A DNA stretch of 64,000 nucleotides from Streptomyces iakyrus (GCF_000717055.1 NZ_JNXI01000029.1:1-64000); one strand, 5' to 3'. Counted from the first letter of the stretch, positions 1-8,670 are shown. Notes: a model not told the origin generated them from the letters alone. A program made the numbers and translations.

Positions 1-427
1 AGGCCCTTCTGTCATGCCTCCGCACCGGCCAACTCACCCGATCCAGCACTCCGTTCGAATCGGGCCGACCATGCGAACGGATAGAGAACAGCCAGTTAGG
101 CAGCCAATTTTGCGCGAGCCTCGAAGATCATGGCCCAAAATCGGGCACTAACGGGCAGGCTCAGAGACCTGCCCGATCCGCTGGCTAGCGTAATGGGCCA
201 TGATCACTCGCGCCAAATCAGCTCCAGCCCAAAGCCGCTCCACCGACCGCGCTCCACAGTCACCGAGTCAGTCGACAGCGCCATTCCTCCGCAGAGAGTG
301 CTTAGGGATTCAAGGGTACAGCCACCGCACCCAAAACCTCGATCTTCCTGCGGCTACTCGACAAGACAGCGAAGCCTGCTGGCCCTACCGTGGGTTATAG
401 AGCAGCCCCTTCCGGGAGGTCGCAAAG
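1..427. other. Gap without a supported gene
   Basis: Short open frames exist on the plus strand (for example from 130 and 200), but none has a convincing ribosome binding site, codon bias or recognisable product. The only clear signal is the Shine-Dalgarno sequence GGGAGG at 415-420, which serves the gene starting at 428. The piece could hold the tail of a decayed gene that entered from the left. Confidence 0.5.
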
Positions 428-1453
428 TTGACTGCGGATACCCTGCCGAATGGCGGATTCCCCCCCGAGCTCATCAAGATCCTCAAGCAGAGGCATCGCG
501 AGGGCCGGAAGCTATTGCAGGAACTTGAAGCCACAGTCAGAGCCGCCCAAGTTTACGCGGAGGAGGGCACACTCCATCCTGACCTTCCGGAAGACTTCAA
601 AGTTGCCGTGTCTCTGGCGATATCACCAGAAACAGAAAAGCTCTACACCAGGGTACGCAAGTGGACATTCCATGTCGACCGGCTCGCAGCCTCGGACCTC
701 CCTCGCGATACTTTCAGGACTATCAAAGGGCTGCGCAAGCCGCCGGAATATAGCCTATCCGAAGTAATCAACGGAAAGGTTTCGCTCGAATCTTACCTTC
801 GCCTGTTCACAGAGGCTATACAGAGCAGACTGGACGTGATAAACACTTGCCTTCCCGCTACCCCGCAGCACGTAAATAGAGTGACCCGAACCCGAGGGGG
901 TGATGCCCCTAACTTCGGAAGGTCCGCAAGGATACTGGACGTGATGATTGCCTCACCTAGCAACCCCGAGGCACTCAAGGAGGTAGAGAGAATCAAGAAT
1001 GAGATCAATTCATGGAACTCGAATCACTCACTACACTGGGGCATACATCTTCACCCGATGCGCTGGGAAGTAGACGCGCCAAGAGACTACGGCATTCCGG
1101 CCCAGTCGACCATTGACAGGGAAGTACTGGAAAGGGCTCATATACTTCTTGCTGTTTTCTGGGGATATGCGGGCAGGCCGACAGAAGAGGCCATCTCTGG
1201 AACGGTAGGGGAGATCACAAAGGCGAACGATCAGGGAAAGCCAGTTAAGGTGTACATCGCCGATAAGGATCTGCCGAAAACAACTACTGCCGAACAGCTT
1301 GTCGCATTTCGGGCGATGGAAAGTAAACTGAAAAAGCACGGACTTGTCGGATATTACGATGACACCACTGAGGCTAAAAAGCTTGAATCCTTGGTGCGAT
1401 TTGATTTGAATAGCTATGTAGGCCGTTACGGCAGGCACAGTGACGCAAAATAA
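428..1453 (+). CDS. DUF4062/TIR-like domain protein
   Basis: A 341-residue protein of two parts. Residues about 1-165 are Lys/Arg/Glu-rich, probably helical, and unfamiliar. Residues about 168-280 fit the DUF4062 pattern: a first strand with VMIASPSN, then MRWEVDAPRDYG, then an AHILLAVFWGYAGRPT stretch, SGTVGEI and KPVKVYIA. DUF4062 domains have a TIR/nucleoside-deoxyribosyltransferase-like fold and are common in bacterial conflict and signalling proteins. No transmembrane segment or signal peptide is visible, so it should be cytosolic. TTG at 428 is chosen as start because GGGAGG lies 7 bases upstream and no better start follows. Base composition is clearly lower in G+C than the core genes, which suggests recent transfer. 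It converges on the PIN-TPR gene at 1816. Whether it degrades a nucleotide such as NAD+ is not shown. Confidence 0.75.
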   Translation: MTADTLPNGGFPPELIKILKQRHREGRKLLQELEATVRAAQVYAEEGTLHPDLPEDFKVAVSLAISPETEKLYTRVRKWTFHVDRLAASDLPRDTFRTIKGLRKPPEYSLSEVINGKVSLESYLRLFTEAIQSRLDVINTCLPATPQHVNRVTRTRGGDAPNFGRSARILDVMIASPSNPEALKEVERIKNEINSWNSNHSLHWGIHLHPMRWEVDAPRDYGIPAQSTIDREVLERAHILLAVFWGYAGRPTEEAISGTVGEITKANDQGKPVKVYIADKDLPKTTTAEQLVAFRAMESKLKKHGLVGYYDDTTEAKKLESLVRFDLNSYVGRYGRHSDAK

Positions 1454-1815
1454 GATTCGGCATCGCACACAGTGCAAGCCAAGGGGCATCCAGCCCCTCA
1501 TACGTGCTCGCACAGGAGCGCCCTCCCGGGCCGTCCTCGGGCCCTGGAAGGGCGCTCAACGATGACCAACGCCGACAGCTGCCGACAGCTCAGCAGCAGG
1601 TCAGGACGTTGATCGATAAGGCGGTCGCAGGTCACAGCCGCCGATGATCAGTTGTGGCTGAACCGAGACTGCAGCCGGCTCACCTCACAGCAATTGCCCC
1701 AAGCCTCGGAGAGGCATGGCAACTCGCTATGAGAAGTCCGCACCATTTCCCAGGCCGGACTGTGCATCCTGGCCATCTTCCTCCGACTCCGCCAGGTGAT
1801 CCAAGTCAAAAAATC
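1454..1815. other. Convergent intergenic region; possible gene remnant
   Basis: This 362-base gap separates two convergent genes. It contains the strong hairpin at 1516-1557 listed separately and a short direct repeat (GCCGACAGCT twice, 1570-1589). A plus-strand frame through 1550-1645 reads like the tail of a coding sequence (LNDDQRRQL, then a stop), perhaps a fragment of a lost gene, but I cannot assign it. Confidence 0.4.
1516..1557. terminator. Bidirectional hairpin terminator
   Basis: GAGCGCCCT at 1516-1524 pairs with AGGGCGCTC at 1549-1557, and the inner arms CCCGGGCC and GGGCCC extend the stem with a bulge. It sits between the convergent genes ending at 1453 and 1816, where it could stop transcripts from both sides. 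There is no clear U-tract, as is usual in Streptomyces. Confidence 0.6.
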
Positions 1816-4800
1816 CTAGTTGTCGCGGTACGTAATCACGATGCGTGCCGCTGCGGACTTGTCGGCTGCGGCAGCTTGACTGAAGAGGCTCATGAACTCT
1901 GTCCCTGCCTCAGGATGACCCAGCTGTCCAACTAGCTGGCCGTAGTAGCGAGCCAAAGCGGCCATCAGGGGCCCGTCACCGCTTTGGACCTCTGCGGCGC
2001 CGTTGCGCAGACCCGTAAGAAGGAAGGGCAATGATGAAGCGGAGACCCAGGGCTGGGTCACGGCTTGGATGGAGAACGTTTGCAGGTTGGCAGCCCTGTG
2101 GGAGGGCAGCGTTGCTCGCCAAAGGCCCACATACGCAGCTGCCAGCCATGCAGCAGCATGGTTCGGTTCAGAAACGATGACCTTCGCGGCCGCGTTGAGG
2201 ACCAGCCGCACCACGGCCTGCGCATCAGTCCAAGCCGTCGGCCGTGCGATCGCTGCAGCTACGGCTCGCGCCTGCCATCCGTCGGCTTGTGCGGCGAACC
2301 CATACAGCTCGCTGGAGAAGGGTATATCCATGTAATAGTGCCGGAGGAGTTCGGCCCTCAGAACCATTGCCTCCTGCGGTGCCACGATCTCCTCGCGCTG
2401 GCACGCGTCGATCAGGGCAAGCGTTCCGAATGCAGCCACGCCCACTGACCGGGCAACTGTGCGCAGAGCTCGGTCGTCGCACCACAACACCAAGTTGTGC
2501 TCCTTGGCGTGGTCCAAGGCCGTAAGCCATGCCTGTGGGGTACGGTCCGCAGGCATCCCCGGCAATGCGCGCAGCTCCGGCCGCGCCACCCGCGGTAGTT
2601 GACGAACTAGATCAGCGGCACGCTCGAGTGTCCTTCGCAGGGCACTCATCTGTTCCTCCGGAGCAACATGAAGAGTTGCCCGTGCCTCTTCCTCATTCCA
2701 AACCACCATGGCATCGGACCGCAGGGCGAAGGACTCGAGGGCGTGGAAGGCGTCGCCAACGATCTGGTCAGTTGTCACGATGCTCTGGCAGGAGCCGAGG
2801 AGCCGTTCGGCGGTACCCGGCTCCAACAGGGCGAGAGACACCGCTGCGCTCGAATCCATGACCACCCGCCCGGTCAGCGCAGCCTGAACGGCAGTTGCTT
2901 CCCACGCGGCCGACGTCGGGTCGGATGCGAAGAGGCCGGGAGGTTCCTCGGTGAGCCGTACACACACCTCGGCGTAAGATCGGCCGTTCATCAGGGCCAG
3001 CATCCCTACAGGGAGCTGGCCCTGCGCGATGCGTTCTCGGAGCTCGCGGCGGTCCTCATCTTCGTACTCGCGGCGCAGACTCCGGCCAAGTTCTTCGAGT
3101 AACACGCCCGGATCGCTGGCATCGAGAGCGCGGAAATACACACTATTGGGGAAGCGTTCCAAGTAATTGGAGCTCGCTTCACGCAGAAGTTCAGCCGCCT
3201 CCGCGGTCATGGGTTGCGTCGTAGTTGTTCGCCAAAGGAGAGCTGCCAGGAAGCGCCCCAGCAACTCTTCGTCCTGTGGCCAGTTCTGCATCAGTTCCAG
3301 CGCTCGGCCCACAAATTGCGGATCAGCAGAAAAACGGGCGCCGAGCTGGACCCACAGGATCGCTTCGTCGCGGCGTCGTGGCGCGGCCGCTTCGCCAAGT
3401 TCGGCGAGTGTCTGCCACGCTTCGTCGGGCTGTGCCCGTGTGACATAGCACTTCACTAGGGCCCAGCGTGCGTCGAGGTTGTGCGGGTCTAGGCGTAGGA
3501 GTGTGATGGCCGCATCTGTGGCCTGCTCCCAGTTTCCTGCGGCGGATTCCGTCTCAACGAGCAACTCGTACATGGCGCCCTGCGCAGCCCAACCCGGGCC
3601 GGCAATCCGCAGGGCACTATCAGCACATTCTTTGGCCTTCTCGTAGTTCCTGGCGCGTTGGAAGCCACGAGCGGCCAATGTCATCAGCTGCGGGTCACGC
3701 AAGTGCGTCGCGGACTCCTGCAGGGTGGCCGCAGCCTTCTCGGGATCGCCGAGTTGCTGGTAGCGCTGCGCCAGTTTCACGGCGATCGTCGGGTTCTGGT
3801 TCGCGTTGGCACGCAGAAGCGACAGGTCGCCGCCTGCTGTGCCGCTGACGGCGTGGGCAAGCTTCTCTAGATCAGCTACCGCCTCGGGATAGTCGTCCTT
3901 CAGGTGAGAGAGATCGGGCAGGGCCTGCCCGGACTCCACCAGCCCCATTGCCGCCATCAACTGGTCGGGTCCCGATCTCGCTGCGTCCCAAGTGCGTTGC
4001 CAAGCCTCCGCTACCCGCTCATCCTCGCTGCTGTCAGCCCGGCGTTCCTCGAGCACAGCCAGCACCTGTGCGCGTATAAACCGGCTAGTCACCACGGCCA
4101 ACAGTTCATGCGCACGCTGTTCGCGGCCCGTCAGCGCCGCAATCAGGGCACTTTCCCCCAATACCCGAGGATCTTCCGCTTCTTGCGCGTTAGCGTCCCC
4201 TTCTGGAGCCGGCTGGCAGATCGCCCACGCGGTTGCCAGATCCTGGCTGGATACTGCGGCCCGCATTGCAAGGACGACTGCCTCCGCGCTGTCACCGAAC
4301 CATTCTCGACGTGCGTTACGCACTCGGAGTGCAACAGCCAGAGCTTCCTGCGCGTCAGCGAGCCTATTGCGAGTGGCACGGCGCCTGGCTCGCTGGAGCA
4401 GAGCCTGTGCAAGTTCCAGCCCGAGCTGAGGAAAACGTGCGAAATCTGCTTCACGCAGAGGTGGCAGAGCTTGGTCAATTCGATCCTGCGCCAGGAGGAT
4501 CCGCGCCCGTAGGAGACGTTGCAGAGCCTGTCCGCTGCCAGCAGGATCAGTCCACCGGTTCAGGTGGTCCAGGGCTGCGTCCCAGTCCTTATCGAGGGCG
4601 GACCACACGGAGTGGACCAATGGCGAGTCGAGGCCTACATGGGCCGCTAGGTATGAACGGGCGCTGCCCTCGGTCAATGTTTCTGCCTGTAGGGCAGCCT
4701 GGACGATCAAGAGGTCGCGAGGATAGCCCCCCTCGCGTACGGCCCGGTCATAGAACGAGAATGAGGCACTCTCGGCATCGTAAGCGGAGGCCAATTGGCC

Positions 4801-5220
4801 AAGCCACGGAAGCGCGCGGATAGGGGCGTTGGAGAGCCAGGGTGGCTCATGCTTGGCCCATTGCTCGAGTATGTCGTTCCGCGCAGACCTACCAGAGGGA
4901 AGGTTGTTGACCACCGCTTCCACGTCAGGCCAGTGATCACACAACTGGCGAGCTTCCTCTTGGAGTAACGGTGGCAACGTGGCTAGCGCCTTCTCGAAAG
5001 CGGCATGAGCCGCCTTTAGCGAGGCGCTGCCGTCGGTCACGTACTGCTTGTCGATGTATGTGACGTGGCTGTTGTCACCCACCGCAGAACCGATGATTGC
5101 TCCGCCAGCCGCCACCGCGCCGGGGCCAGCGAGAACCGTCGGTGCGTCCTCGACCGGTGCTTCTTCACTTCCCAGAGAGGAGGTTCTACCCTTGCGACGA
5201 ATCCAGGAGAACGGCGTCAC
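1816..5220 (-). CDS. Large TPR-repeat protein with C-terminal PIN-like domain
   Basis: 1134 residues. Residues 36-54 carry a Gly-rich motif (AAGGAIIGSAVGDNS) also found twice in the upstream gene product. Residues about 60-770 are Ala/Leu/Glu/Arg-rich helical repeats of TPR/SEL character. From about 786 a PIN-like domain is suggested by VVMDSSAAVSLALL (first acidic residue), a mid-domain DAFHALESF, and LVLWCDDRALRTVA at about 910-925 followed by GVAAFGTLALIDAC, a pattern typical of PIN nucleases. About 170 further helical residues follow. I see no Walker A motif, so it is not a STAND NTPase. GTG at 5220 overlaps the upstream stop by 4 bases (GTGA), implying translational coupling. An RNase effector or sensor role is inference. 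The PIN assignment rests on pattern only. Confidence 0.7.
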   Translation of the reverse strand: MTPFSWIRRKGRTSSLGSEEAPVEDAPTVLAGPGAVAAGGAIIGSAVGDNSHVTYIDKQYVTDGSASLKAAHAAFEKALATLPPLLQEEARQLCDHWPDVEAVVNNLPSGRSARNDILEQWAKHEPPWLSNAPIRALPWLGQLASAYDAESASFSFYDRAVREGGYPRDLLIVQAALQAETLTEGSARSYLAAHVGLDSPLVHSVWSALDKDWDAALDHLNRWTDPAGSGQALQRLLRARILLAQDRIDQALPPLREADFARFPQLGLELAQALLQRARRRATRNRLADAQEALAVALRVRNARREWFGDSAEAVVLAMRAAVSSQDLATAWAICQPAPEGDANAQEAEDPRVLGESALIAALTGREQRAHELLAVVTSRFIRAQVLAVLEERRADSSEDERVAEAWQRTWDAARSGPDQLMAAMGLVESGQALPDLSHLKDDYPEAVADLEKLAHAVSGTAGGDLSLLRANANQNPTIAVKLAQRYQQLGDPEKAAATLQESATHLRDPQLMTLAARGFQRARNYEKAKECADSALRIAGPGWAAQGAMYELLVETESAAGNWEQATDAAITLLRLDPHNLDARWALVKCYVTRAQPDEAWQTLAELGEAAAPRRRDEAILWVQLGARFSADPQFVGRALELMQNWPQDEELLGRFLAALLWRTTTTQPMTAEAAELLREASSNYLERFPNSVYFRALDASDPGVLLEELGRSLRREYEDEDRRELRERIAQGQLPVGMLALMNGRSYAEVCVRLTEEPPGLFASDPTSAAWEATAVQAALTGRVVMDSSAAVSLALLEPGTAERLLGSCQSIVTTDQIVGDAFHALESFALRSDAMVVWNEEEARATLHVAPEEQMSALRRTLERAADLVRQLPRVARPELRALPGMPADRTPQAWLTALDHAKEHNLVLWCDDRALRTVARSVGVAAFGTLALIDACQREEIVAPQEAMVLRAELLRHYYMDIPFSSELYGFAAQADGWQARAVAAAIARPTAWTDAQAVVRLVLNAAAKVIVSEPNHAAAWLAAAYVGLWRATLPSHRAANLQTFSIQAVTQPWVSASSLPFLLTGLRNGAAEVQSGDGPLMAALARYYGQLVGQLGHPEAGTEFMSLFSQAAAADKSAAARIVITYRDN

Positions 5221-5642
5221 CGTTCACTGCCTTCCCCGAGAGCGCTGTCTGTGATGTCACCACCAGCGGCGATCCCGTCGCGACCCGCTCGCACGTCATC
5301 CGCATTCCGCCTCGCCGCAGTACGACTGGGCGACGACTGGGGGCCGGTCACCTTCGAGTTTTTCCCTATCGCGGAGCCAGTGATGTCACCGCCCGCCACG
5401 ACCGATCGGCGGCCGCCCCGCACGCGGCGCCCACCCGCGCTCCCGCCTCCTGGACTTCGGAACAACGCGATCAGAGAGACCAGCAAGCCGAGCATCGCGA
5501 CAACCGCACCTGCCACCCCTACGGTCCGCTCTGTCGTGTCAGGGTCCGCGAAAACGGCGACCAGGACCAGCCCAACGGTCGCCACGCTGGTCAGCGCAAC
5601 CGTCACCGCTATCCAAATGCGCCCAGTCCCCGCCATAGCCAC
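5217..5642 (-). CDS. Two-TM membrane protein with two Gly-rich GGDI motifs
   Basis: 141 residues. Two hydrophobic helices lie at about 9-32 and 41-61, followed by a basic Gly/Arg stretch and two copies of one motif: VVAGGDITGSAIGKNS (82-96) and IAAGGDITDSALGEGS (124-139). The same motif appears at the N-terminus of the downstream TPR-PIN protein. The start is either GTG at 5642 (AAGGAT upstream) or ATG at 5636. The longer form is given. The stop overlaps the next gene by 4 bases, so the two are almost certainly co-translated and functionally linked. I do not recognise a named family. Membrane anchoring or sensing for the downstream protein is an inference. Confidence 0.65.
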   Translation of the reverse strand: MAMAGTGRIWIAVTVALTSVATVGLVLVAVFADPDTTERTVGVAGAVVAMLGLLVSLIALFRSPGGGSAGGRRVRGGRRSVVAGGDITGSAIGKNSKVTGPQSSPSRTAARRNADDVRAGRDGIAAGGDITDSALGEGSER

Positions 5643-5667
5643 CTACTCACCGATCCTTCGTCAACAC

Positions 5668-5688
5668 CCGTTCTGTACCGAAGAACGG
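5668..5688. promoter_or_regulatory. Inverted repeat upstream of the two-gene unit
   Basis: CCGTTCT at 5668-5674 and AGAACGG at 5682-5688 form a perfect 7-bp inverted repeat with a 7-base spacer, 26 bases upstream of the GTG start at 5642. Position and symmetry suit an operator of a dimeric regulator. No matching regulator gene is seen nearby. Confidence 0.35.
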
Positions 5689-6014
5689 TGAGTGCCTTCA
5701 TCAGCCCTCTAATGAGAAGATAGCGGCAAGACACCTGATCAGCAGCACAAAAGCTTGAAGCCGACGGACTGGTCGAGGTGGGAGGCGGAGCCCGGAGTCG
5801 TAGGTGTCCAGCCCTCACACAGGGCAAGCCGAACAGCAACAGTTCGTAGCCACACGACCTGGGACCACCGCTGGGCAGAGACGTCCGCGCAGTACACAGA
5901 CGTAGATGTGGAGTGGGCTGAGGTCGAGGACGAGCCCATGAAGCCTGAGCGCCTCTGGTAACGGTCTCCCGTACGAGCACTGGCACTGCACGTAGATGAC
6001 TGGAGAAGAACAGA

Positions 6015-6039
6015 GAGCCCCGGATAATTGCCGAGGCTC
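6015..6039 (-). terminator. Hairpin downstream of the 98-aa gene
   Basis: GAGCCCCGG (6015-6023) pairs with CCGAGGCTC (6031-6039), with one mismatch and a 7-base loop. It lies just past the stop of the minus-strand gene at 6063. The 5643-6062 interval otherwise contains the inverted repeat at 5668 and no supported gene. Confidence 0.5.
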
Positions 6040-6062
6040 CCTCTCGTTCACAGGGCTGCCGC

Positions 6063-6359
6063 TCAGGGGCGTCCAGGCGTGACCGGCCTACGTCCGCGGC
6101 TGGTCGCTACGCGCAGCACGTCCCGGAGTGCACTGGTCAGCTGGGCTGCAAGAACTTGCAACTCCTCCAGCTCTTCAGTCTCGTCGTCGAGCACCTGACG
6201 TGCATACTGCAGCAGTTGAGACGCCATACCGAGTTGGTACGCCTCGATGTGGTCCGCCAGGCGGGAAACGTAGCCGCCTTGGTCGTCGGCGCTCAGGTAG
6301 CACGGTTTGCCGTCCGGCCCGGCCCACGGGAGAAGTCTCAGATCGTCCCGTGACGTCAT
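6063..6359 (-). CDS. Small Streptomyces protein of unknown function
   Basis: 98 residues beginning MTSRDDLRLLPWAGPDGKP. It reads like a family of short Streptomyces proteins that I have seen only as hypothetical: a Pro/Gly-rich N-terminus with CYLS, then a helical segment rich in Leu/Glu (EELEELQVLAAQLTSALRDVL). ATG at 6359 is chosen because GAGGGG lies about 14 bases upstream and codon bias improves from there. The frame is open upstream to 6740 and that part contains a Cys-bearing piece (CSTACQIGTHQAC) that could be a fused or decayed neighbour. No membrane segment or signal peptide is present. Confidence 0.6.
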   Translation of the reverse strand: MTSRDDLRLLPWAGPDGKPCYLSADDQGGYVSRLADHIEAYQLGMASQLLQYARQVLDDETEELEELQVLAAQLTSALRDVLRVATSRGRRPVTPGRP

Positions 6360-7382
6360 CGCTGCACCCGCCCCTCGGTGGCCTCCATGTCGGGCGCCGA
6401 CGCGCCATTGCATGCCGAGTGGCAAACGCAGCCACAAGCCTCGTAGATCAATGGAAGGTCGACCGGTGCCGAGGTCGACTACTTGATGCGACTCGTGCAT
6501 TCGGCCGGCTCCAGTTCTCGGTGGAAAATCCGTAGTGGACTCCGTGCACGCCTGGTGGGTGCCGATCTGGCAAGCAGTCGAGCAATACGGGATGGCCGTG
6601 GCGCCCGGGCCAAGGGTCTGCCGCCGCTTGGGCATCAGTGAGCCCCCTGGAGTGTCGACCAAGCGTCGGTCGGCAGGTACGGAGCAATCACGACCGTCGG
6701 GAGCCGCCGGGCGGCGCGCGCCTCGTGCGCCAGTACGCACGGGCGGACCAGTGCAGTGTCCTCACCCCTGAGCGGGTGACGGTGACGCAGCTTGTCGGCG
6801 GCCCGCTCCAGGACGAGCGTCAGCGGCACTCAGCGGCCCAGCACGGTAGCGGGACGAGGCGATCCGACCGGCCCTCGACGCCCTGCCCGCATCTTCTAAG
6901 CACATGGTCAACGACTGCAAGGGCGCAACCGATCGAGGCCCCACGTGCCACGTGCGTGCCAGATCGTGCGGGGAATGGCGGGTGCCAGGTCGACGGTCAG
7001 GCAGGCCTCCCTGCCACTTCGCCGCAGGTGAGCGCAGGGACTGTTGCCAAAGAGCCCGAGCTTCCCAAAACTGAGTGACGACCATCCGAGTCTTGCGGGC
7101 GACAGGCGCGCACCACAAGCGCACCCGATCTAGCGGGGAATCACGGTGAAGGCGTCCCTGCCCGAAGAAGTCGCCATCCGGCCGCCCAGGTCAGCGCCCC
7201 GATCGCCCCCAAATGCCCACAGCTGCTTCCCAAGCATGAGAGCGCGAGTCGCAGTGAGCCCAGTCCAGGGACCTGACCCACTGAGGCGCCCGGCTGCCCT
7301 CTGCTCGTTTGGTCCTCGTTAAGTGTCGGGAGGAAATCTCGGATCGTAGTCTGTCAGCGTGCCATAACGAGAGGATCTTCTT
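6360..7382. other. About 1 kb without a confident gene
   Basis: Several open frames overlap here on both strands (for example minus 6635-6360 in frame with the 98-aa gene, and minus 7124-6762), but none shows a good start signal or a recognisable product. The minus-strand segment near 6560-6640 encodes a Cys/His-rich piece resembling small Streptomyces Cys-containing proteins. I read the region as degraded or rapidly evolving island DNA. Confidence 0.4.
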
Positions 7383-8261
7383 ATGGACAACGACGCAAAG
7401 ACTCAAGGTGAAACCAATTCGGACATTGCGAGCAATGACGAACGTTGTCCGAGATGGACGGATCTTATATCCTCACTGGCTGCCCTGGTGACCATCATTG
7501 GGCTCCTCATCTACGGAACAACTCGCTTCGCTCAGGCGGCGTTTTATGCACGTCTTGGATTGACTCCGGAAGACGTCGGTTTGACTCCTGCGCTGACCCT
7601 GGGAAGGGTGGCAGGGGTGATACTCGTACTCACCGCAATCTGCCTGATAGTCCCACTTAGCGCGATCACCATGGTTCGCAAACACGGGCCAACATGGTCC
7701 GCCTTTACCCCCCCGCTGGCATACGCGCTTTTGATTCCATTTTTGCCAGCATCGAACCGCTGGGTGGCTCTTGGCGTTATGGCGACCTTGTTTATATTCT
7801 GTGCGTACACGGCAAAATCACTACAGGGCGTCCCGGAAATTTCGGAGAAAGTGACTCATTGGCTAAAAGGGCGGTGGGCTGGAATTAGTGTACTTGTGGC
7901 AATTCTTGTGGCCGCTGTTTTCGGAGCGGCAGGCGCCCTCGGCTATCGCGCGGCTGGTTTCGTTTGGAGAGGCGAGGAGCTCCCCTGTAGCTGCGTCAGA
8001 ATATCTTCATGGAATATCATGTTGCCATGGGTGTCCGGAAGTGAAGGGGTTATGGGACTGGAGGCAAAGCCTGCCAGATTGAGCTGGGTTAGCCCAAACC
8101 TGAAAAAGGAGGGGTGGCAGAAAGGTGGGCCGCTTTTCTATCTAGGCACAAATCAAGGAATGTACTATTTGTACGAGGTGAATAGCCATCAGGCGTTGCG
8201 AATTCATACCTCTCTCGTGCTTCTCGAAACTAAGGGCCGCGCCTTCGTATGGAAGTCATGA
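7383..8261 (+). CDS. Multi-pass membrane protein, unknown function
   Basis: 292 residues with about five predicted membrane helices: roughly 28-50, 71-97, 105-121, 125-147 and 163-191. They are followed by a soluble C-terminal domain of about 100 residues containing CSCVR and a Tyr-rich segment (YLGTNQGMYYLYEV). The first 27 residues are polar. ATG at 7383 is preceded by GAGAGG about 10 bases upstream. The gene is AT-rich compared with the core genome and its codon use is unlike its neighbours, which indicates transfer. No family is recognised. A membrane-embedded partner with an external or cytosolic C-terminal sensor domain is possible, but nothing proves it. Confidence 0.65.
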   Translation: MDNDAKTQGETNSDIASNDERCPRWTDLISSLAALVTIIGLLIYGTTRFAQAAFYARLGLTPEDVGLTPALTLGRVAGVILVLTAICLIVPLSAITMVRKHGPTWSAFTPPLAYALLIPFLPASNRWVALGVMATLFIFCAYTAKSLQGVPEISEKVTHWLKGRWAGISVLVAILVAAVFGAAGALGYRAAGFVWRGEELPCSCVRISSWNIMLPWVSGSEGVMGLEAKPARLSWVSPNLKKEGWQKGGPLFYLGTNQGMYYLYEVNSHQALRIHTSLVLLETKGRAFVWKS

Positions 8262-8525
8262 GTCTCGAAACCGGTTCTTCTCAAAGCACAGGAAAGTGAA
8301 AGATTCGGAGCGTGTCCCGCAAGGCGGCACCCATCAACCCTGATAGCGGGGGGGCACGAGCACGCCGTCATGGCAATATTTTTCCACTTGCCAGCGGCAG
8401 CTTCAGTGACGCCGGTCAACTGGTTGGTTCTAGGGGCACAGTGGGTCGTGGACTATTTGTGGACTGAGCCCACCCGACCTGGCATGGGCAGGGCAGTGAC
8501 CTGCTGCTCTATCCAGGACGCAAGG
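8262..8525. other. Intergenic stretch between island gene and tRNA fragment
   Basis: I see no gene here. Short frames cross it without start signals. GCTCTATCC near 8507-8515 is the reverse complement of a typical tRNA D-arm string (GGATAGAGC), which may be chance or a rearranged tRNA piece next to the 3' fragment. Confidence 0.4.
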
Positions 8526-8570
8526 GGCCTCCGGAGCCGTGTGCGCAGGTTCGAATCCTGCCGGGGGCAC
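8526..8570 (+). mobile_element. Attachment-site remnant: 3' fragment of tRNA-Arg(CCG)
   Basis: The sequence holds the anticodon loop CTCCGGA (8529-8535, anticodon CCG at 8531-8533), the 3' anticodon strand GCCGT, a perfect T-arm (GCAGG, loop TTCGAAT, CCTGC at 8545-8561) and the acceptor strand CGGGGGC followed by A. The 5' half is missing: the bases before 8526 do not form the acceptor, D-arm or full anticodon stem. This is the expected shape of an attL/attR site left by a site-specific integrative element. The encoded CCA is absent, which is normal for many Streptomyces tRNA genes. Confidence 0.8.
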
Positions 8571-8619
8571 TCGCCTGGTCTGCGTTCGGAGTTGAATCGA
8601 GACCTGGGTGGATGTCGAC

Positions 8620-8661
8620 AGAAGAGGGCGGGAGTCGGGTCACTGGCTCCCGCCCTCTTCT
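8620..8661. terminator. Strong hairpin terminator
   Basis: AGAAGAGGGCGGGAG (8620-8634) and CTCCCGCCCTCTTCT (8647-8661) form a perfect 15-bp stem with a 12-base loop. It lies between the tRNA fragment and the 3' end of the minus-strand gene at 8671. It probably terminates that gene and, before the integration, the tRNA-Arg transcript. Confidence 0.8.
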
Positions 8662-8670
8662 CGTTGTGGC

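Larger units (their letters stand above)
1..8570. mobile_element. Probable end of an integrated genomic island, ending at a tRNA-Arg fragment
   Basis: The stretch differs from the rest of the window. Two genes (428-1453 and 7383-8261) are visibly AT-richer than the surrounding Streptomyces DNA, none of the genes is a recognisable core gene, and the right border coincides with a 3' tRNA fragment at 8526-8570. Elements that integrate into tRNA genes restore a whole tRNA at one end and leave a 3' copy at the other, so the intact tRNA-Arg(CCG) should lie to the left of base 1. No integrase, excisionase, replication gene or transposase is visible here, so the class of element is unknown. The island call is an inference; the tRNA fragment is seen directly. 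Confidence 0.55.

Noticed and set aside
1816..5220. STAND-type NTPase for the large island protein
   Set aside because: No Walker A or B motif is visible anywhere in its 1134 residues. The repeat pattern fits TPR instead.
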